Assembly (NCBI RefSeq): GCF_037325665.1
Contig: NC_090246.1
Coordinates: forward strand, 89,290,178 to 89,354,177
Length of the DNA: 64,000 nucleotides
Direction of reading: 5' to 3'
From: Littorina saxatilis
Lineage: Eukaryota > Mollusca > Gastropoda > Littorinimorpha > Littorinidae
The position numbers were made by a program, and so were the translations under genes. The notes beneath the pieces are model-generated. The model did not search any database and was not told the origin of the DNA. It saw only the letters and a list, made by a program, of their open reading frames with translations. Shown piece after piece: positions 24,401 through 33,104 of this stretch (within the stretch, counting starts at the first letter, position 1; every line of letters starts with the position of its first letter).

Positions 24401-24913
24401 AACCTGCCACATAGACTTAATCATGAAACTAAACATTTACATCGACCAAATAAGGGAATGTGGTATACCGTATAGGGCAGCATTTTATGCGAATGTTGCT
24501 GAACTTCCTCTTCAGTTACAGTTAGTGAGTAGTTACACCCAAAACTAGTATACTCATATTCTAACGCTGGGCCTACTAACTCTTGTATTTTCAGATGGAA
24601 TTTTATATACCTATTACCGAAAGCAAAGATAATGGTAAAACTACAAAGCAGTATCCTCACTAAAACTTGACAAGTTTAGAGGCAAGTCTACAAACCAGCT
24701 CAGTGAAACAGTCAACACGACCGAAAAAAAGTCGCAACTACACAACGGGCTCAGTCAGTAAAAAAAACTGCTGGGAAAAATGACTCCCATTGAACATGTT
24801 TCTCACCTAAAATACAAAGTCCTGATCATCTGATGTGCCTCATAAAAGTTCCCTGAACCAATACATTCCTCGCATTTAGCAAGGACACGTTCGATGCCTC
24901 TTGCAGCAGCCAT
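9292..24913 (-). CDS. GET4: GET4 (TRC35) tail-anchored protein insertion factor, complete nine-exon gene
   Basis: Exons on the minus strand: 24913-24807, 24271-24193, 23888-23807, 21579-21424, 20787-20649, 12315-12175, 11548-11473, 10112-10043 and 9425-9292. All introns are GT-AG, phases match at every junction, and the sum is 984 bp (327 codons plus stop), the length of human GET4. The protein begins [20 protein letters not shown]. It carries the family landmarks [67 protein letters not shown] and [11 protein letters not shown], and ends in an acidic Ser/Pro-rich tail. GET4 is a cytosolic alpha-solenoid that works with UBL4A/GET5 and BAG6 to hand tail-anchored membrane proteins to GET3. The fifth intron (about 8.3 kb) contains a DIRS element inside another repeat. 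It is divergent from RRS1. Confidence 0.96.
10043..10112 (-). CDS. GET4: GET4 exon 8
   Basis: Acceptor TTTCAG, donor GTGAGTG. It codes [20 protein letters not shown] then GFF, the conserved YLDRIGQLFFG region. Confidence 0.95.
10290..10353 (+). repeat. Poly-C tract and CA-rich low complexity
   Basis: A C-rich run interrupted by T at about 10297-10315 is followed by a CA-rich stretch. It sits at the 5' side of the LINE fragment. Confidence 0.7.
10354..10870 (+). mobile_element. 5'-truncated LINE 3' end (CR1/L2-like)
   Basis: One frame reads [20 protein letters not shown], then [14 protein letters not shown] and [11 protein letters not shown] before a stop. This is the standard C-terminus of CR1/L2-type reverse transcriptase polyproteins. 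A 3' UTR of about 300 bp follows, ending AGAACTGTACCCACGGAATA, CGCTATATAAGC and a (TTGA)n tail. No further coding was seen upstream, so this is a dead, 5'-truncated insertion in a GET4 intron. Confidence 0.85.
11473..11548 (-). CDS. GET4: GET4 exon 7
   Basis: Acceptor TTACAG, donor GTGGGC. It codes [20 protein letters not shown] then PAYKE. The first base completes an AGT codon from exon 6. Confidence 0.94.
11549..12174 (-). other. GET4 intron 6, nothing recognised
   Basis: No exon or repeat was recognised in this intron on either strand. Confidence 0.5.
12175..12315 (-). CDS. GET4: GET4 exon 6
   Basis: Acceptor TTCCAAG, donor GTGAGTC. It codes [29 protein letters not shown] and [15 protein letters not shown], the most conserved core of GET4. 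It is short and has no Met-initiated frame; it was identified by homology and by exact phase fit on both sides. Confidence 0.94.
12344..12525. mobile_element. M1 palindromic MITE copy
   Basis: Ends read ACTGTGGAACCTCCCTTTTA on the left and the complementary GGGGGTCCCACTGTA on the right, with TA flanks. The inside repeats AGACTCCC and AGACCTGATTTTCTCAG blocks. It lies 28 bp upstream of the splice acceptor of GET4 exon 6. Confidence 0.8.
12526..13199. other. Intron sequence, no gene seen
   Basis: Part of GET4 intron 5. GGATATATCC occurs twice (near 12868 and 12917) in an otherwise unassigned stretch. No coding frame was recognised. Confidence 0.4.
13200..13419 (+). repeat. R5 repeat, left part (split by DIRS A)
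   Basis: The sequence from AAGGGCAAAGCCCATACGAC to CAACACAAAGCTGTTAAT matches 57640-57743, with an extra segment here that is rich in TGACCTTGA and TCAAGGTCA. The repeat resumes after the DIRS insertion at 19536. Confidence 0.88.
13462..13650. repeat. DIRS A inverted terminal repeat (downstream end)
   Basis: Reverse complement of 19329-19517, starting CCGAATCACATGTAGCAGTT; no difference was noticed over 189 bp. Confidence 0.92.
13703..13796. repeat. DIRS A internal complementary region
   Basis: Contains the two outer ends of the element back to back, complementary to each (CGGGTAGGTATATTTATTAA on one side and ATATTCCTACTCCGAATCAC on the other). In DIRS elements this region is thought to template circular intermediates. 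Confidence 0.88.
13930..15000 (-). pseudogene. DIRS A tyrosine recombinase region
   Basis: Codes a YR-type recombinase related to that of element B: a core-binding part ([16 protein letters not shown]) and catalytic-part text such as HETRAWASS and AYWRSEDVF. It lies in a frame overlapping the RT/RNase H gene. The element carries about one break in this part; the family is clear. Confidence 0.85.
14907..16799 (-). CDS. DIRS A reverse transcriptase / RNase H
   Basis: A 630-codon frame. The RT part shows [38 protein letters not shown] and the YLDD active-site box. The RNase H part shows [24 protein letters not shown] and [15 protein letters not shown], with ADALSRS at its end. This order and text are typical of DIRS RT/RH. 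Protein similarity to the element B counterpart is high throughout. Confidence 0.93.
   Translation of the reverse strand: MMAGGPSRALSHWLVSIQSQWIVGVVRSGFRLLWKDGKAPLVRRPPAFRPPSSQEAISVLRSEIDSLVQKGAVEKVLDHSSPGFYGRLFAVPKASGAWRPVLDLSFLNTFLREIRFKMETPASVRDSLRPGDWATSIDLTDAYFHILMHPADRKWLRFRWASQVYQFRALPFGLSLAPWVFTMVVRQVCALVRSRGVRLRAYLDDWLILSQSQAGCEQDTQSVLREANLFGFSINRSKSELTPCQTFTYLGMSFDTAAWTVQPSQKRVDKLQACIRSTLPLPRASLRTLASILGQMESMALLVPLGRVHKRPFQLALKPFVDSPTVDWNALIPLRGWFQSATLPWLDTEWVCRGVPIALPAPDLDLFTDASLVGWGAHTDQLTASGLWSADQRMQHINLLELEAVALALDKFRPSLQAKHVRLFTDNTTVAAYINKQGGSRSPSLSARACEILIWCSEHQIRLSARYLPGSLNTLADALSRSDRVLQTEWTITHGALDRLWSLVQKPQVDLFATRFSKRLPVFVSPFPDPETWETNAMDISWSGLEAYAFPPFQLLTRVLRKAEQEGPSLLLIAPLWPSQPWFPDLLRLAQGPPIPLALTRGELVQPHTGSLHAEPQMLNLHAWRLCGLL
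16839..19079 (-). CDS. DIRS A gag-like protein
   Basis: The start was chosen at [12 protein letters not shown] (19079) because element B begins MSDKEKKKHN; eight codons lie open upstream. It is Ser/Pro/Val-rich with a conserved central part ([20 protein letters not shown]) and a basic Gly/Arg/Ser-rich tail ([20 protein letters not shown]), suggesting nucleic-acid binding. No zinc knuckle was seen. Its stop overlaps the ATG of the next long frame by ATGA. A gag role is inferred from position. Confidence 0.82.
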   Translation of the reverse strand: MSDGDKKRERGKADVKGKIKPKSSTSVPKPILVVVSDAANNAVMTVPISAPNDQPVVGQSNQPTRTVVSRSSSLPLADSTSLVSSLLSSLVPELRTLVREEMVRSQPSTSVVPSMASFPLPAVTLSLTEAVASVPSTAVVGDASKLGWSVGPREAAGRSLLGSSPFRRVHDPQTPVRSHFGFTEDHRVDEQWRHLVQASTLPALAGSVGPPTYAPAGVVSGVDQPVPSAALPALAGSIGPPMYAPAGVVSGVDRTWPSGHSAFRPPSTVSALPLFAVASDTFPAQTGSAASSASASSQVAVAGGHHQPFGQVSQPWPGQSALPSSVVASTAVPVPAAAGMPSSYSFPSQGMSSDGIGVDGFPVSGYGVHRPSTSNVDFGPSPDVSDIQSVASEAARVGYPERLKVALEAAAEVTSRYFAEGASVSSAAASTAPSAMADFRSGKEDDSYFRFLESPSIAFQLSQVLAKPSPSGSGIPSLPVPLLVPHGSVPELAQQWMASPSQASAFALSSHRRLVLQKSPRNLLDAFALPRSSLTVPPEMLALLAKPIKKDDGVLFSENTLIASEEAGRQQLELASIAETLIRALSRALTDPFSLSEDQDADDVSTLLAALARVNEEQMRLSAVHYAHSVMCRRDLFLSHSQFSDQATKDTLRASPVLEGSLFGHLVFDARRQEIQANRDQQFSDFSLHSLKQSKQSQPSQPKQAKVAGPPKPADKGRGRSSSRGSRRRPSSGRGRGGSGSKPHPQ
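19329..19517. repeat. DIRS A inverted terminal repeat (upstream end)
   Basis: Partner of 13462-13650. Confidence 0.92.
19536..20195 (+). repeat. R5 repeat, right part, with GGAC/CCGG minisatellite
   Basis: Continues the repeat from AATTCAAGACATAGG and matches 57741-58414 nearly base for base. It has several TGACCTTGA motifs and a GGCCGGACGGCC array at about 20095-20140. It ends GACTCACTTTTGCTTCGCAT and GTGAGTC. The ACTCACATGC near the left end and GCATGTGAGT at the right end are inverted. Confidence 0.88.
20277..20632 (+). mobile_element. SINE S1, tRNA-derived
   Basis: The head GGGGATGTAGCTCAGTCGGT contains a pol III A box, followed by GTGAGTTCGTCCCC as a degenerate B box. The body reads TTTATTTCTCAGAGTCAACT and further. 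The tail after GTTTCAGCCCATGAA is (CAAA)n in this copy. Other copies are at 22463 and 31078. It lies within GET4 intron 5. Confidence 0.88.
20649..20787 (-). CDS. GET4: GET4 exon 5
   Basis: Acceptor TTCCAG, donor GTAAGTG. It codes [20 protein letters not shown], then [19 protein letters not shown] and ITQAVLQ. Confidence 0.96.
20788..21423 (-). other. GET4 intron 4, nothing recognised
   Basis: No exon or repeat family was recognised. Confidence 0.5.
21424..21579 (-). CDS. GET4: GET4 exon 4
   Basis: Codes [32 protein letters not shown] and [14 protein letters not shown]. Acceptor GTGCAG at 21582-21580, donor GTGAGA. An alternative acceptor (AACAG at about 21600) would not fit the phase of exon 3 as well. 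Confidence 0.93.
21611..22160. repeat. Satellite grown from an M1 MITE end, ~37-38 bp unit
   Basis: About 15 head-to-tail units of CAGTGGAACCCCCTGTTAAT plus ACTCCCTGTTACTGATA. The first ten bases are the M1 transposon end, so the array is an expanded terminus. It lies about 30 bp from the acceptor of GET4 exon 4. Confidence 0.92.
22161..22376. mobile_element. M1 MITE body, near-perfect palindrome
   Basis: Two arms of about 100 bp: AAGACCTTGTTTTCTCAGAC and GTTCATAACCTCTGTACA are mirrored by TGTACAGAGGTTATGAAC and CTGAGAAAACATGGTCTT. It is contiguous with the satellite at 21611-22160. Confidence 0.85.
22463..22835 (+). mobile_element. SINE S1 copy with short deletion in the head
   Basis: GGGGATGTAGCGCGCTGGAT lacks the CTCAGTCGGTAG seen in other copies. 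The body is otherwise the same, and it ends CACGAACGC then (AGAAGA)n. Confidence 0.87.
23088..23790 (+). mobile_element. M3 inverted-repeat element (GGCTCACGTAAG ends), long variant
   Basis: It starts TTGGCTCACGTAAGTGTAGC and ends TTACGCGAGCC followed by TTGAAGGCTTTGCCTCTTGT. Internal landmarks shared with other copies are the GTCTGTGGTAGAAACTTTAA block, AGATCTAGATCT and the TGACGGAGTGATTGAGTTTG block. This copy has an extra internal segment (about 23210-23580). Its right end is 17 bp from GET4 exon 3. Confidence 0.78.
23807..23888 (-). CDS. GET4: GET4 exon 3
   Basis: Acceptor TCTCAG, donor GTAGGT. It codes [20 protein letters not shown] then PVTQETI. An ADLS-LV-D-LEK pattern occurs at this position in human GET4. 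Confidence 0.92.
24193..24271 (-). CDS. GET4: GET4 exon 2
   Basis: Acceptor CTCCAG, donor GTAAAC. It codes [20 protein letters not shown] then LLNHNQ. Confidence 0.95.
24272..24806 (-). other. GET4 intron 1, nothing recognised
   Basis: No exon or repeat was recognised beyond a short CA run near 24280. Confidence 0.5.
24807..24913 (-). CDS. GET4: GET4 exon 1 with start codon
   Basis: ATG at 24913-24911, then [35 protein letters not shown] and donor GTGAGA. The start was chosen because it gives the short Ala-rich N-terminus usual for the family; TTAACATGG is an acceptable context. Confidence 0.93.
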
Positions 24914-25004
24914 GTTAACACATCAGCACCATTTGCGAATATTTACTAAATGAAAACCAATCCGTTTCGAGAACGTGTAAGAAGTGACTAATAATACAAA
25001 TGCC

Positions 25005-25405
<401 letters not shown>

Positions 25406-25549
25406 TGGTTTTATATTTAGTTTCTATGTTTCATTCTGGCTAAGGGACTCGTAAGCAAACGAACGCCGCGTGCATGTATAACAGGACAGGTTTTTGGAAA
25501 ATAAATTGTGTCTTGTATTGCCTTGAAACTTACTTATTCTGTCTCCACA

Positions 25550-25588
25550 TCAATGCTCTCTCTCTCTCAGTCTCTCTCTCTCTCTCAG

Positions 25589-25659
<71 letters not shown>

Positions 25660-25660
25660 C
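25550..25660 (+). repeat. CT microsatellite
   Basis: Long (CT)n with CAG interruptions. Confidence 0.95.
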
Positions 25661-25739
25661 TCCCCCCTCCCCCTAAATGCACATTGTGTTGCATTCCATA
25701 CAATGTATTTCTGTATTTTATATGATTGAATTTATATTT

Positions 25740-25888
25740 TTTATGTGCGTCTGTCTTTGTGTGTTGTATAAAGGACAGGCTGAAAGAATAGGCTTTGCCT
25801 AAAACCTTTGTCCTTTTGTAATAAAGGTCTGAGTTTGAGTCTCTAGCGGCCCGGCTCTCTCTCCCTCTCCGCTCGGCCTCTGTCTCTG

Positions 25889-25947
<59 letters not shown>

Positions 25948-26275
25948 CTGTCTGTCTGTCTTGTCACGTCTCTCTCTGTCTCTGTCTCTGTCTCTCTCAG
26001 TCTCTCTCTCTCTTTCTCTCTCTCAGTCTCTCTCTCTCACTGTACGTTCAGTACTCAGATAAGGCCTGTTATGTGTACAGTCATATTCCTATGATTTTTT
26101 TTTCTTCTTCTCAAGTTTTTTTCCCGATTTTTTTTATGTGAATGTCCGTGTGTCAGTATAATTATGTGATTAGAGTAGTCCCTCTCTGGGCGAGGACTGG
26201 AAGCTCGTTTCAAGTGTAATGCTTGTGCCACAACCCTCGTAAACTAATAAAACTGATTTGATTTGATCTCTAATT
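25740..26275 (+). repeat. CT-rich tracts and two possible retroposon tails
   Basis: CT/CTGT tracts lie at 25875-26040. TAATAAAGGTCTGAGTTTGA near 25820 and AATAAAACTGATTTGATTTG at about 26249-26268 look like the 3' ends of transcribed retroposons. No coding was found, so the assignment is weak. Confidence 0.4.
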
Positions 26276-26639
26276 TTTCTTGTTTGTTCTTGATTTGTTC
26301 TTGTATCGGTGAGTACATTATTCCTTTGTTTTTTTTAACTTTGATTTGATCTGTAACAGTGCACACACGGGGCTGCCCCTGCCTGCGTACGTGACATATG
26401 AAGCAAGTTACCCACCGCCAGCACTGGGAAAAAAAACGAAACACTGAATAACCGTTACACAAATGATCAGTTAGTCAAGCTAACACCTAAAAGTAACCTG
26501 TAACGGATTCTGCAAATTTGATGTGATTGCAACCTGTGCAGTTTATGTTAGTTTGGCGATAACCGTTCAGTCCACAGTCATGTGTTTGCCAACACTCGGC
26601 TTACACCAACTTGAAATAAAAGACTCTCTGAAAGACTTA

Positions 26640-26830
26640 AAAAGATTCAATGCCAGGCGCGGATCACATCATTTTTAAGGGGGGGGGGGGGGGGTTCCAA
26701 ATTTCTTTCAGGGACAGTTCGACGACGCGAAGCGTTTAGTTGAGCCGGGGTGCGAACCTCCTAAGGGAGAGTCTGGGGGCATGCCCCCCCCCCCCCCCCC
26801 GGAACTGAAATTGTGATAAAAATCAAGGAA
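26640..26830 (+). repeat. G-run/C-run repeat (GGGGGCATGCCCCC type)
   Basis: A run of about 18 G at 26680-26694 and a C run at 26785-26801 bracket GCGAAGCGTTTAGTTGAGCC and GTCTGGGGGCATGCC. Its relation to the G/C-rich block at 33840-33955 is uncertain. Confidence 0.4.
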
Positions 26831-27011
26831 AAAGGAGCAATCTGAGCCATCAGTTTTTCTTAATTTTCAATTTGTTTCTTTCTTTTCTCTCTTTTTATGC
26901 ACACGTCAGTCCCAGTACAATGCAGTAGTCAGTCCTTTTCTCAGCTCTGTGTGTGCGTGTACATGCGCGTCAGTACATGTGCGTACGTATGACTGTGTGT
27001 GTTTGCCACAC

Positions 27012-27049
<38 letters not shown>

Positions 27050-27224
27050 GCCCGCACAATAAAGTAAAACCAGAAACAGAACAAAACTAGCTTTATCTCG
27101 TCTTTATGCTGGATGAGAACAACAGGGATGAATCACTGAATTGCACTGATACGTTCCAGCAGCTGTTTTGTCACCTTCACATTCGATTATATTTTTGTAA
27201 TCTTATTTCATAGCAAATAAAAAC
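26831..27224. other. Intergenic, GT microsatellite at 27013-27048
   Basis: Apart from the (GT)n run nothing was recognised between the GET4 and RRS1 starts here. Confidence 0.5.
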
Positions 27225-27985
27225 AAGTCGCGTAAGGCGAAAATACAACATTTAGTCAAGTAGCTGTCGAACTCACAGAATGAAACTGAACGCAATGCAA
27301 CGCAGCAAGACCGTATACTCGTAGCATCGTCAGTCCACCGCTCATGGCAAAGACAGTGAAATTGACAAGAAGAGCGGGGTAGTAGTTGCGCTGAGAAGGA
27401 TAGCACGCTTTTCTGTACCTCTCTTCGTTTTAACTTTCTGAGCGTGTTTTAATCCAAACATATCATATCTATATGTTTTTGGAATCAGGAACCGACAAGG
27501 AATAAGATGAAAGTGTTTTTAAATTGATTTGGACAATTTAATTTTAATAATAATTTTTATATATTTAATTTTCAGAGCTTGTTTTTAATCCAAATATAAC
27601 ATATTTATATGTTTTTGGAATCAGAAAATGGTGGAAAATAAGATGAACGTAAATTTGGATCGTTTTACAAAATTTTTTTTTTTTTTTACAATTTTCCGAT
27701 TTTTAATGACCAAAGTCATTAATTAATTTTTAAGCCACCAAGCTGAAATGCAATACCGAAGTCCGGGCTTTGTCGAAGATTACTTGAGCAAAATTTCAAC
27801 CAATTTGGTTGAAAAATGAGAGCGTGACAGTGCCGCCTCAACTTTCACGAAAAGCCGGATATGACGTCATCAAAGACATTTATCCAAAAATAGAAAAAAT
27901 GTTCGGGGATATCAATCCCAGGAACTCTCATGGAAAATTTCATAAAGATCGGTCAAGTAGTTTGGTCTGAATCGCTCTACACACA

Positions 27986-28017
<32 letters not shown>

Positions 28018-28085
28018 CACCACGACCCTCGTTTCGATTCCCCCTCTATGTTAAAACATTTAGTCAAAACTTGACTAAATGTAAA
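27225..28085 (+). mobile_element. R4 repeat with inverted ACATTTAGTCAAG / CTTGACTAAATGT ends
   Basis: Near the left end CAACATTTAGTCAAGT, and at the right end AACTTGACTAAATGT. Internally the block AATATAACATATTTATATGT plus TTTTTGGAATCAG is duplicated (about 27450 and 27590). A run of ACGCACGC / ACACAC lies before the right end. A decayed relative is at 62332-63005. No transposase was seen. It ends about 210 bp upstream of the RRS1 start codon. Confidence 0.7.
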
Positions 28086-28295
28086 AAAGAGTGTTCACAT
28101 CTACGCGTGCGCTCGCTAACTTGTCCTTGTTCATTCTTGCATCTTACATCCTCTACCTGGTATTAAACGTTGTCCTGCATTTTGATCTCTGATTTTGATT
28201 TTGTTCCAGTGTCGATTTATTTGGGTAAAGTTAGGCCGAAAGCTTGTTCAAGGGGGATCACTATTACCTTAGTTTACTACTGGACCACGAGCAAA

Positions 28296-28456
28296 ATGGC
28301 TGAAAGTGAAACTATGCCGACAAGAGTGGAAGACTTTTTGGAATCCAAGTCGAAACACAAAAAGAGTACAGATGTGGAAAAAGCGATTGACTTGGAAATT
28401 GACGCTGGGAATCTGTATGCCTTTGATGTCAATGAAATCAATGTTAAACAGTTCAG
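28296..28456 (+). CDS. RRS1: RRS1 exon 1
   Basis: ATG in context GCAAAATGG. It codes MAESETMPTRVEDFLESKSK through NVKQF plus two bases. The frame is open upstream to an ATG at 28170, rejected because the family starts near here. The donor is AG|GCAAGT, a GC-type splice site; using the nearby GT instead would force a stop in exon 2. Confidence 0.92.
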
Positions 28457-30075
28457 GCAAGTGTAATGCTGACTCCAATGCACACAGGCCACGTGGGCTA
28501 GTACACATGTGACCATGTGTTGTTTATTTTGTTATTATGTTTGGGGTGATTCTGCTGCGTACCATTTTGTGACACGCACTTTTACTCATTTTAGTGGTTG
28601 TGATGTATGTTAAATGGGGACCATACTGTTTATTCTCTTGATTTCTTTCGGTGGCACCCCAACCCAATGAAAGTAATTTTTTTGTATTAAAAATCAATGC
28701 CAAATTGCCGTCACCCTTTCGCTGCTATTTCAGAAGCACTAGCAGAAGCTATGAGTATGAAGATGACGAGTGATTAACACTTCTCTGAAGTGTAAAAAGA
28801 CACAATGCTGATAAGATTATAAAAAAAACTATAAACAACGAACATGTACTATAAGAATTCAAAAGACTATTTAGTATAATTTACATAATGGTGGAGAAAT
28901 TGCTTGTTAATCAAGTTTTTCTTTATGAGTACTTGAGTCAAGTGGAGGTCTGGAGGGCGAAGGTGCATACCTTAGCTGTTCTCACAAAAAAGATTGTCGC
29001 CTGGATGTGTGCTGAGAAAATGAACCAAGATAGTGTACCTGAGACTGTGCCAAAAGGTGACATTTTCATGTCAGTATGTCCCAAATGACATCACCAGTAC
29101 ATTTTTCATTCTATCTAATCTGTTTTCGTTCTATTTTTTCTAATAACATGCGTTAACAATTGATTGCCAACTGGAATGGAAGAGCACAAAAAGTGTAACT
29201 TGATATGTAGTTTCTCTAGAGGGAAAAACATCTTCCACTTTCATGTCAGTGTGTCCCATGCAACATACATTTGCCAAACAGCTATGTGCAAGTAAATTAT
29301 TTGTTAGTGGTATAGAAAATACTGATCAACAATTAAAGTCAGTTTTCACATTCATTTTCTACCTATTTCTTATTTGTTTATTCTGTTGGCAATGGTGAAA
29401 TGTCAGCAATCGTGTGTCATTCGGGACAGTAGACATGACACCTGACCTTTTGGCACAGTCTCACTGTATGCTTTGAGTTTGAGTCTGACCGTGTAACTGA
29501 CTATCACAACTATTGTTTTGCACTCCATTGGCAGCTACAAACGAATTGTGACATCAAAAGGAAAACCTTATTACTGTTAAAAATAAACTGTAACATATGG
29601 TAACAGTACAAAGTAAGGCTAATGTGTGAAAGTTTGGCTACTAAGCCCAGATTGACTTATCATTTATCTTTACCACAGGTTTTGACTTTGAATTTGTTTT
29701 ATTAAAAATTTAAACTAATTAAAGGTTGTCTTAGTGAAATAACAATTAAATACTAACCACACACACACTCTGACACACACATCAACCCTAGAACTACACC
29801 CACTCCCTACCTGCCAAAAAGAAAACTAAGTAATTAAGAGAAAGAAATGAAGTGAAATGACAACAAACAAACAAGAAACTCACGCAGACACACACACAAA
29901 GGTGCAGGTAAGGAACGTTTGAAAAAAGTGAAACTTTCAAAGAGATATATATATATGTTAGGCAAAAAAAAAAAAAAAATAGGTGTGGTTACGGTAACAT
30001 AGGGAAAACAAGAGGCGAAGCCATCAAGGCTCACGTAAGAAATCGACAAACAGTAACACAAACTCAATCACTCCG

Positions 30076-30134
<59 letters not shown>

Positions 30135-33049
30135 GCATAGGTGAAACTGTGCAAGAAAGCGAGACACTAGATCTAGATCTGTCTGTCTGCATGTAGCCTA
30201 CTTACTGGGACACGACTGCCAACTAGTCTCGGCCCGCTCAAAATAATAATGACCGAGACTTTCAGTACTTCCTTCGCGTGACGTCTAACCCTCTTACGTC
30301 ATAATGTGACGTCAATGTAATGTGACGTCTTCAAATGTTAGAGTTTCTACCACAGACATACACACGCACATACGCACGCACGCACAGACAGACAAAGTTA
30401 CGATCGCATAGGCTACACTTACGTGAGCCAAAAATAGGGTAGGAAGGTAGGCAATCACTTTTTTTTAAAACTTTTTTTTCTAATGTGTACAAATTAAACC
30501 TACTTGACAGGGAAATAAGTGTGCGACTCGGGCGCTTTCGCTTTCATTGCGTTTTCTGCACTCGTTTTCTTGTTTTTGTGTGGTGTTTTTTTTTGACAAA
30601 TGTAATAAAAAGTTATAGGGTCGGCCCCTAAAAATAGGGTAGGTCGGGTTACCGTAACCACACCTTTTTTTTTTTAGGCCTTAGTATTGTTACTTTGAGT
30701 TACATATTGTGCAGAAAGTGTTTTATAATGATTTTTATTTTTAAACAGAAAAAAGAAAGAGGAGGTTTTGCTGCAGCTAGTTCGTGACAACATGCAAGTA
30801 CTAGTGAACAGACTCAGCGGGGTGAGTGTTTGTGATGTATTCAAAGTTAAACTTTAGGTCCTGTGGAAGTGTTGATGCTAATGCTACATTGATACATGTA
30901 TGTGAAGTGAGGCCTGTCCAATGAGGGGACACCTCCCAGTAAAGGACATCTCTTTTTGTCCCTTTGTCTGGTAACTTCAATACCTGTAATGAGAGGACAC
31001 CTGCAGTGTGTGGACATTTTAGCTGACCCCAAGGGTGTCCTTTCATTGTGTGTACCACTGTATATTGTTTGTTGGAAGGGCGGGGATGTAGCTCAGTCGG
31101 TAGCGCGCTGGATTTGTATCCAGTTGGCCGCTGTCAGCGTGAGTTCGTCCCCACGTTCGGCGAGAGATTTATTTCTCAGAGTCAACTTTGTGTGCAGACT
31201 CTCATCGGTGTCCGAACACCCCCGTGTGTACACGCAAACACAAAACCAAGTGCGCACGAAAAAGATCCTGTAATCCATGTCAGAGTTCGGTGGGTTATAG
31301 AAACACAAAAATACCCAGCATGCTTTCCCCGAAAGCGGCGTATGGCTGCCTAAATGGCGGGGTAAAAACGGTCATACACGTAAAATTCCACTCATGCAAA
31401 AAAACCACGTAGTGTACGTGGGAGTTTCAGCCCACGAACGCAGAAGAAGAAGAAGAAGTTTGTTGGAAGAATGTAGTCAATAAATAAATAATCAATGAAA
31501 ATATTAAACTATTTTTTGTGCAGTCATTAAGAAGTCATTTTTGTGATCTTCTTTTATTGTACAGTGTAACTCCCTTTTGAAGACCTTTCAAGGGGAGTTC
31601 CATTGTATCAATTTGGTAAAGGTACATGTATATTGAAAGTGCTGAAAATGTAAGGATAAGTTACCAATACATGTATTTCTTAAAGAAACAAAACCGAATT
31701 TTTTTAACTGCTAACACATTAGTTCGACATGTAAATTGTGGTCACAGATATTGTTCTTGCTGGTGTGTCTGAAGAACATACAGTGTGGAGTCACATTCAA
31801 AGCCAGGAGAAAGACTGCCGGTTGGCTATGGTAGAATCTTATGCTGCAATCTTTTTCATTTTGCAGCTTCCATCTGAAAGCACAGAGGGCGTCACGGTTA
31901 TAAAGGTAAGCTGTTTACTTCAGACTGCCTGCCTGTTTTGAATGTCAAGGAGACCATGATATTTGTGCAATTTATAGATAAGATACAGAAGAAAACATAC
32001 TCTTGCAAAAACTGATCACAAATTATATAAATTTGGGCACAGAAAAGAATGATGAAAATTGCCCATATGTGTGCACTGTCTGTTTTTTAAAACATTACAT
32101 ATGGCTACCAAACTATTACCTTTTGGGGTTTGTGACCTCTGAGGTTTTGACAAAAGATGGCCACTCTTTGTGTGTGAACTTTGACGTTGAACATCGTTAA
32201 TATTATTAACCATAGTTCCTGTGTTTCAGCTTCCTGAACCTACACTGAGGCTCCCCAGAGAGAAACCGGTAAGAAATAACTTAGCAGATGTATTTATTGA
32301 TAAGGCGGGGATATAGCTCAGTTGGTAGCGCGCTGGATTTGTATTCAGTTGGCCGCTGTCACAGACATGGGACTGGTCCGATTTTTATCGGAATTCCGAT
32401 ATTTTCTTTAGCTCACAGACCATTCTTGAGATCGATGCAAATTCGTTGAGAAAAAAAGGGGGGGGGGGGGGGGGGGGAGTTGGTATGAACCGTTCAGCTG
32501 AAGCTGTCTGCGTCTGAAGTCAGTGCATTCGCACCCCAGCACTCGCGTGAACCCATAGGTGGTGGTATGAACCGTTCAGCTGAAGCTGTCTGCGACTGAA
32601 GTCAGTGCATTCGCACCCCAGCACTCGCGTGAACCCATAGCAGTATCATGGGTCGCGTTTGATTGGCTGTTGATCTCCGACGATTATTGCCGAGGCTTAA
32701 TTATTCACCGATGGTTGTTTTGATTGGCTCCCGATCTCCAAACACCGTAGCATCATGGCGTCTGGATTCCATATTGTTTTGTCGGCTGTGGAAGCTCTTA
32801 CGATCGACGACCAAAGTGTGAAAAACAAGTGGAAAACCAACTGGCTGTCAGAAGAAGTGACTGTCACTATCAACAAGAAAGAAAGGCGCCAGCTCATTGG
32901 CGACAGTATCGCCAAAATATCCATTCCCGGTCAGGCCGTGTGCACGTGGTGCGACAACGGCCACTGCGTGGTGAAATACGGACTTGGTGGAAAAAAGGTG
33001 TTGGTTCGTCACATTGAAAGCAAGAAGCACAGAGGGCTCTTGGAAGCAC

Positions 33050-33104
<55 letters not shown>

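Noticed and set aside
28170-28295. Upstream in-frame ATG for RRS1
   Set aside because: The family has no such N-terminal extension and the ATG at 28296 has better context.
30007-30434. Retroviral LTR
   Set aside because: M3 copies have inverted, not direct, ends; there is no coding or primer-binding site.
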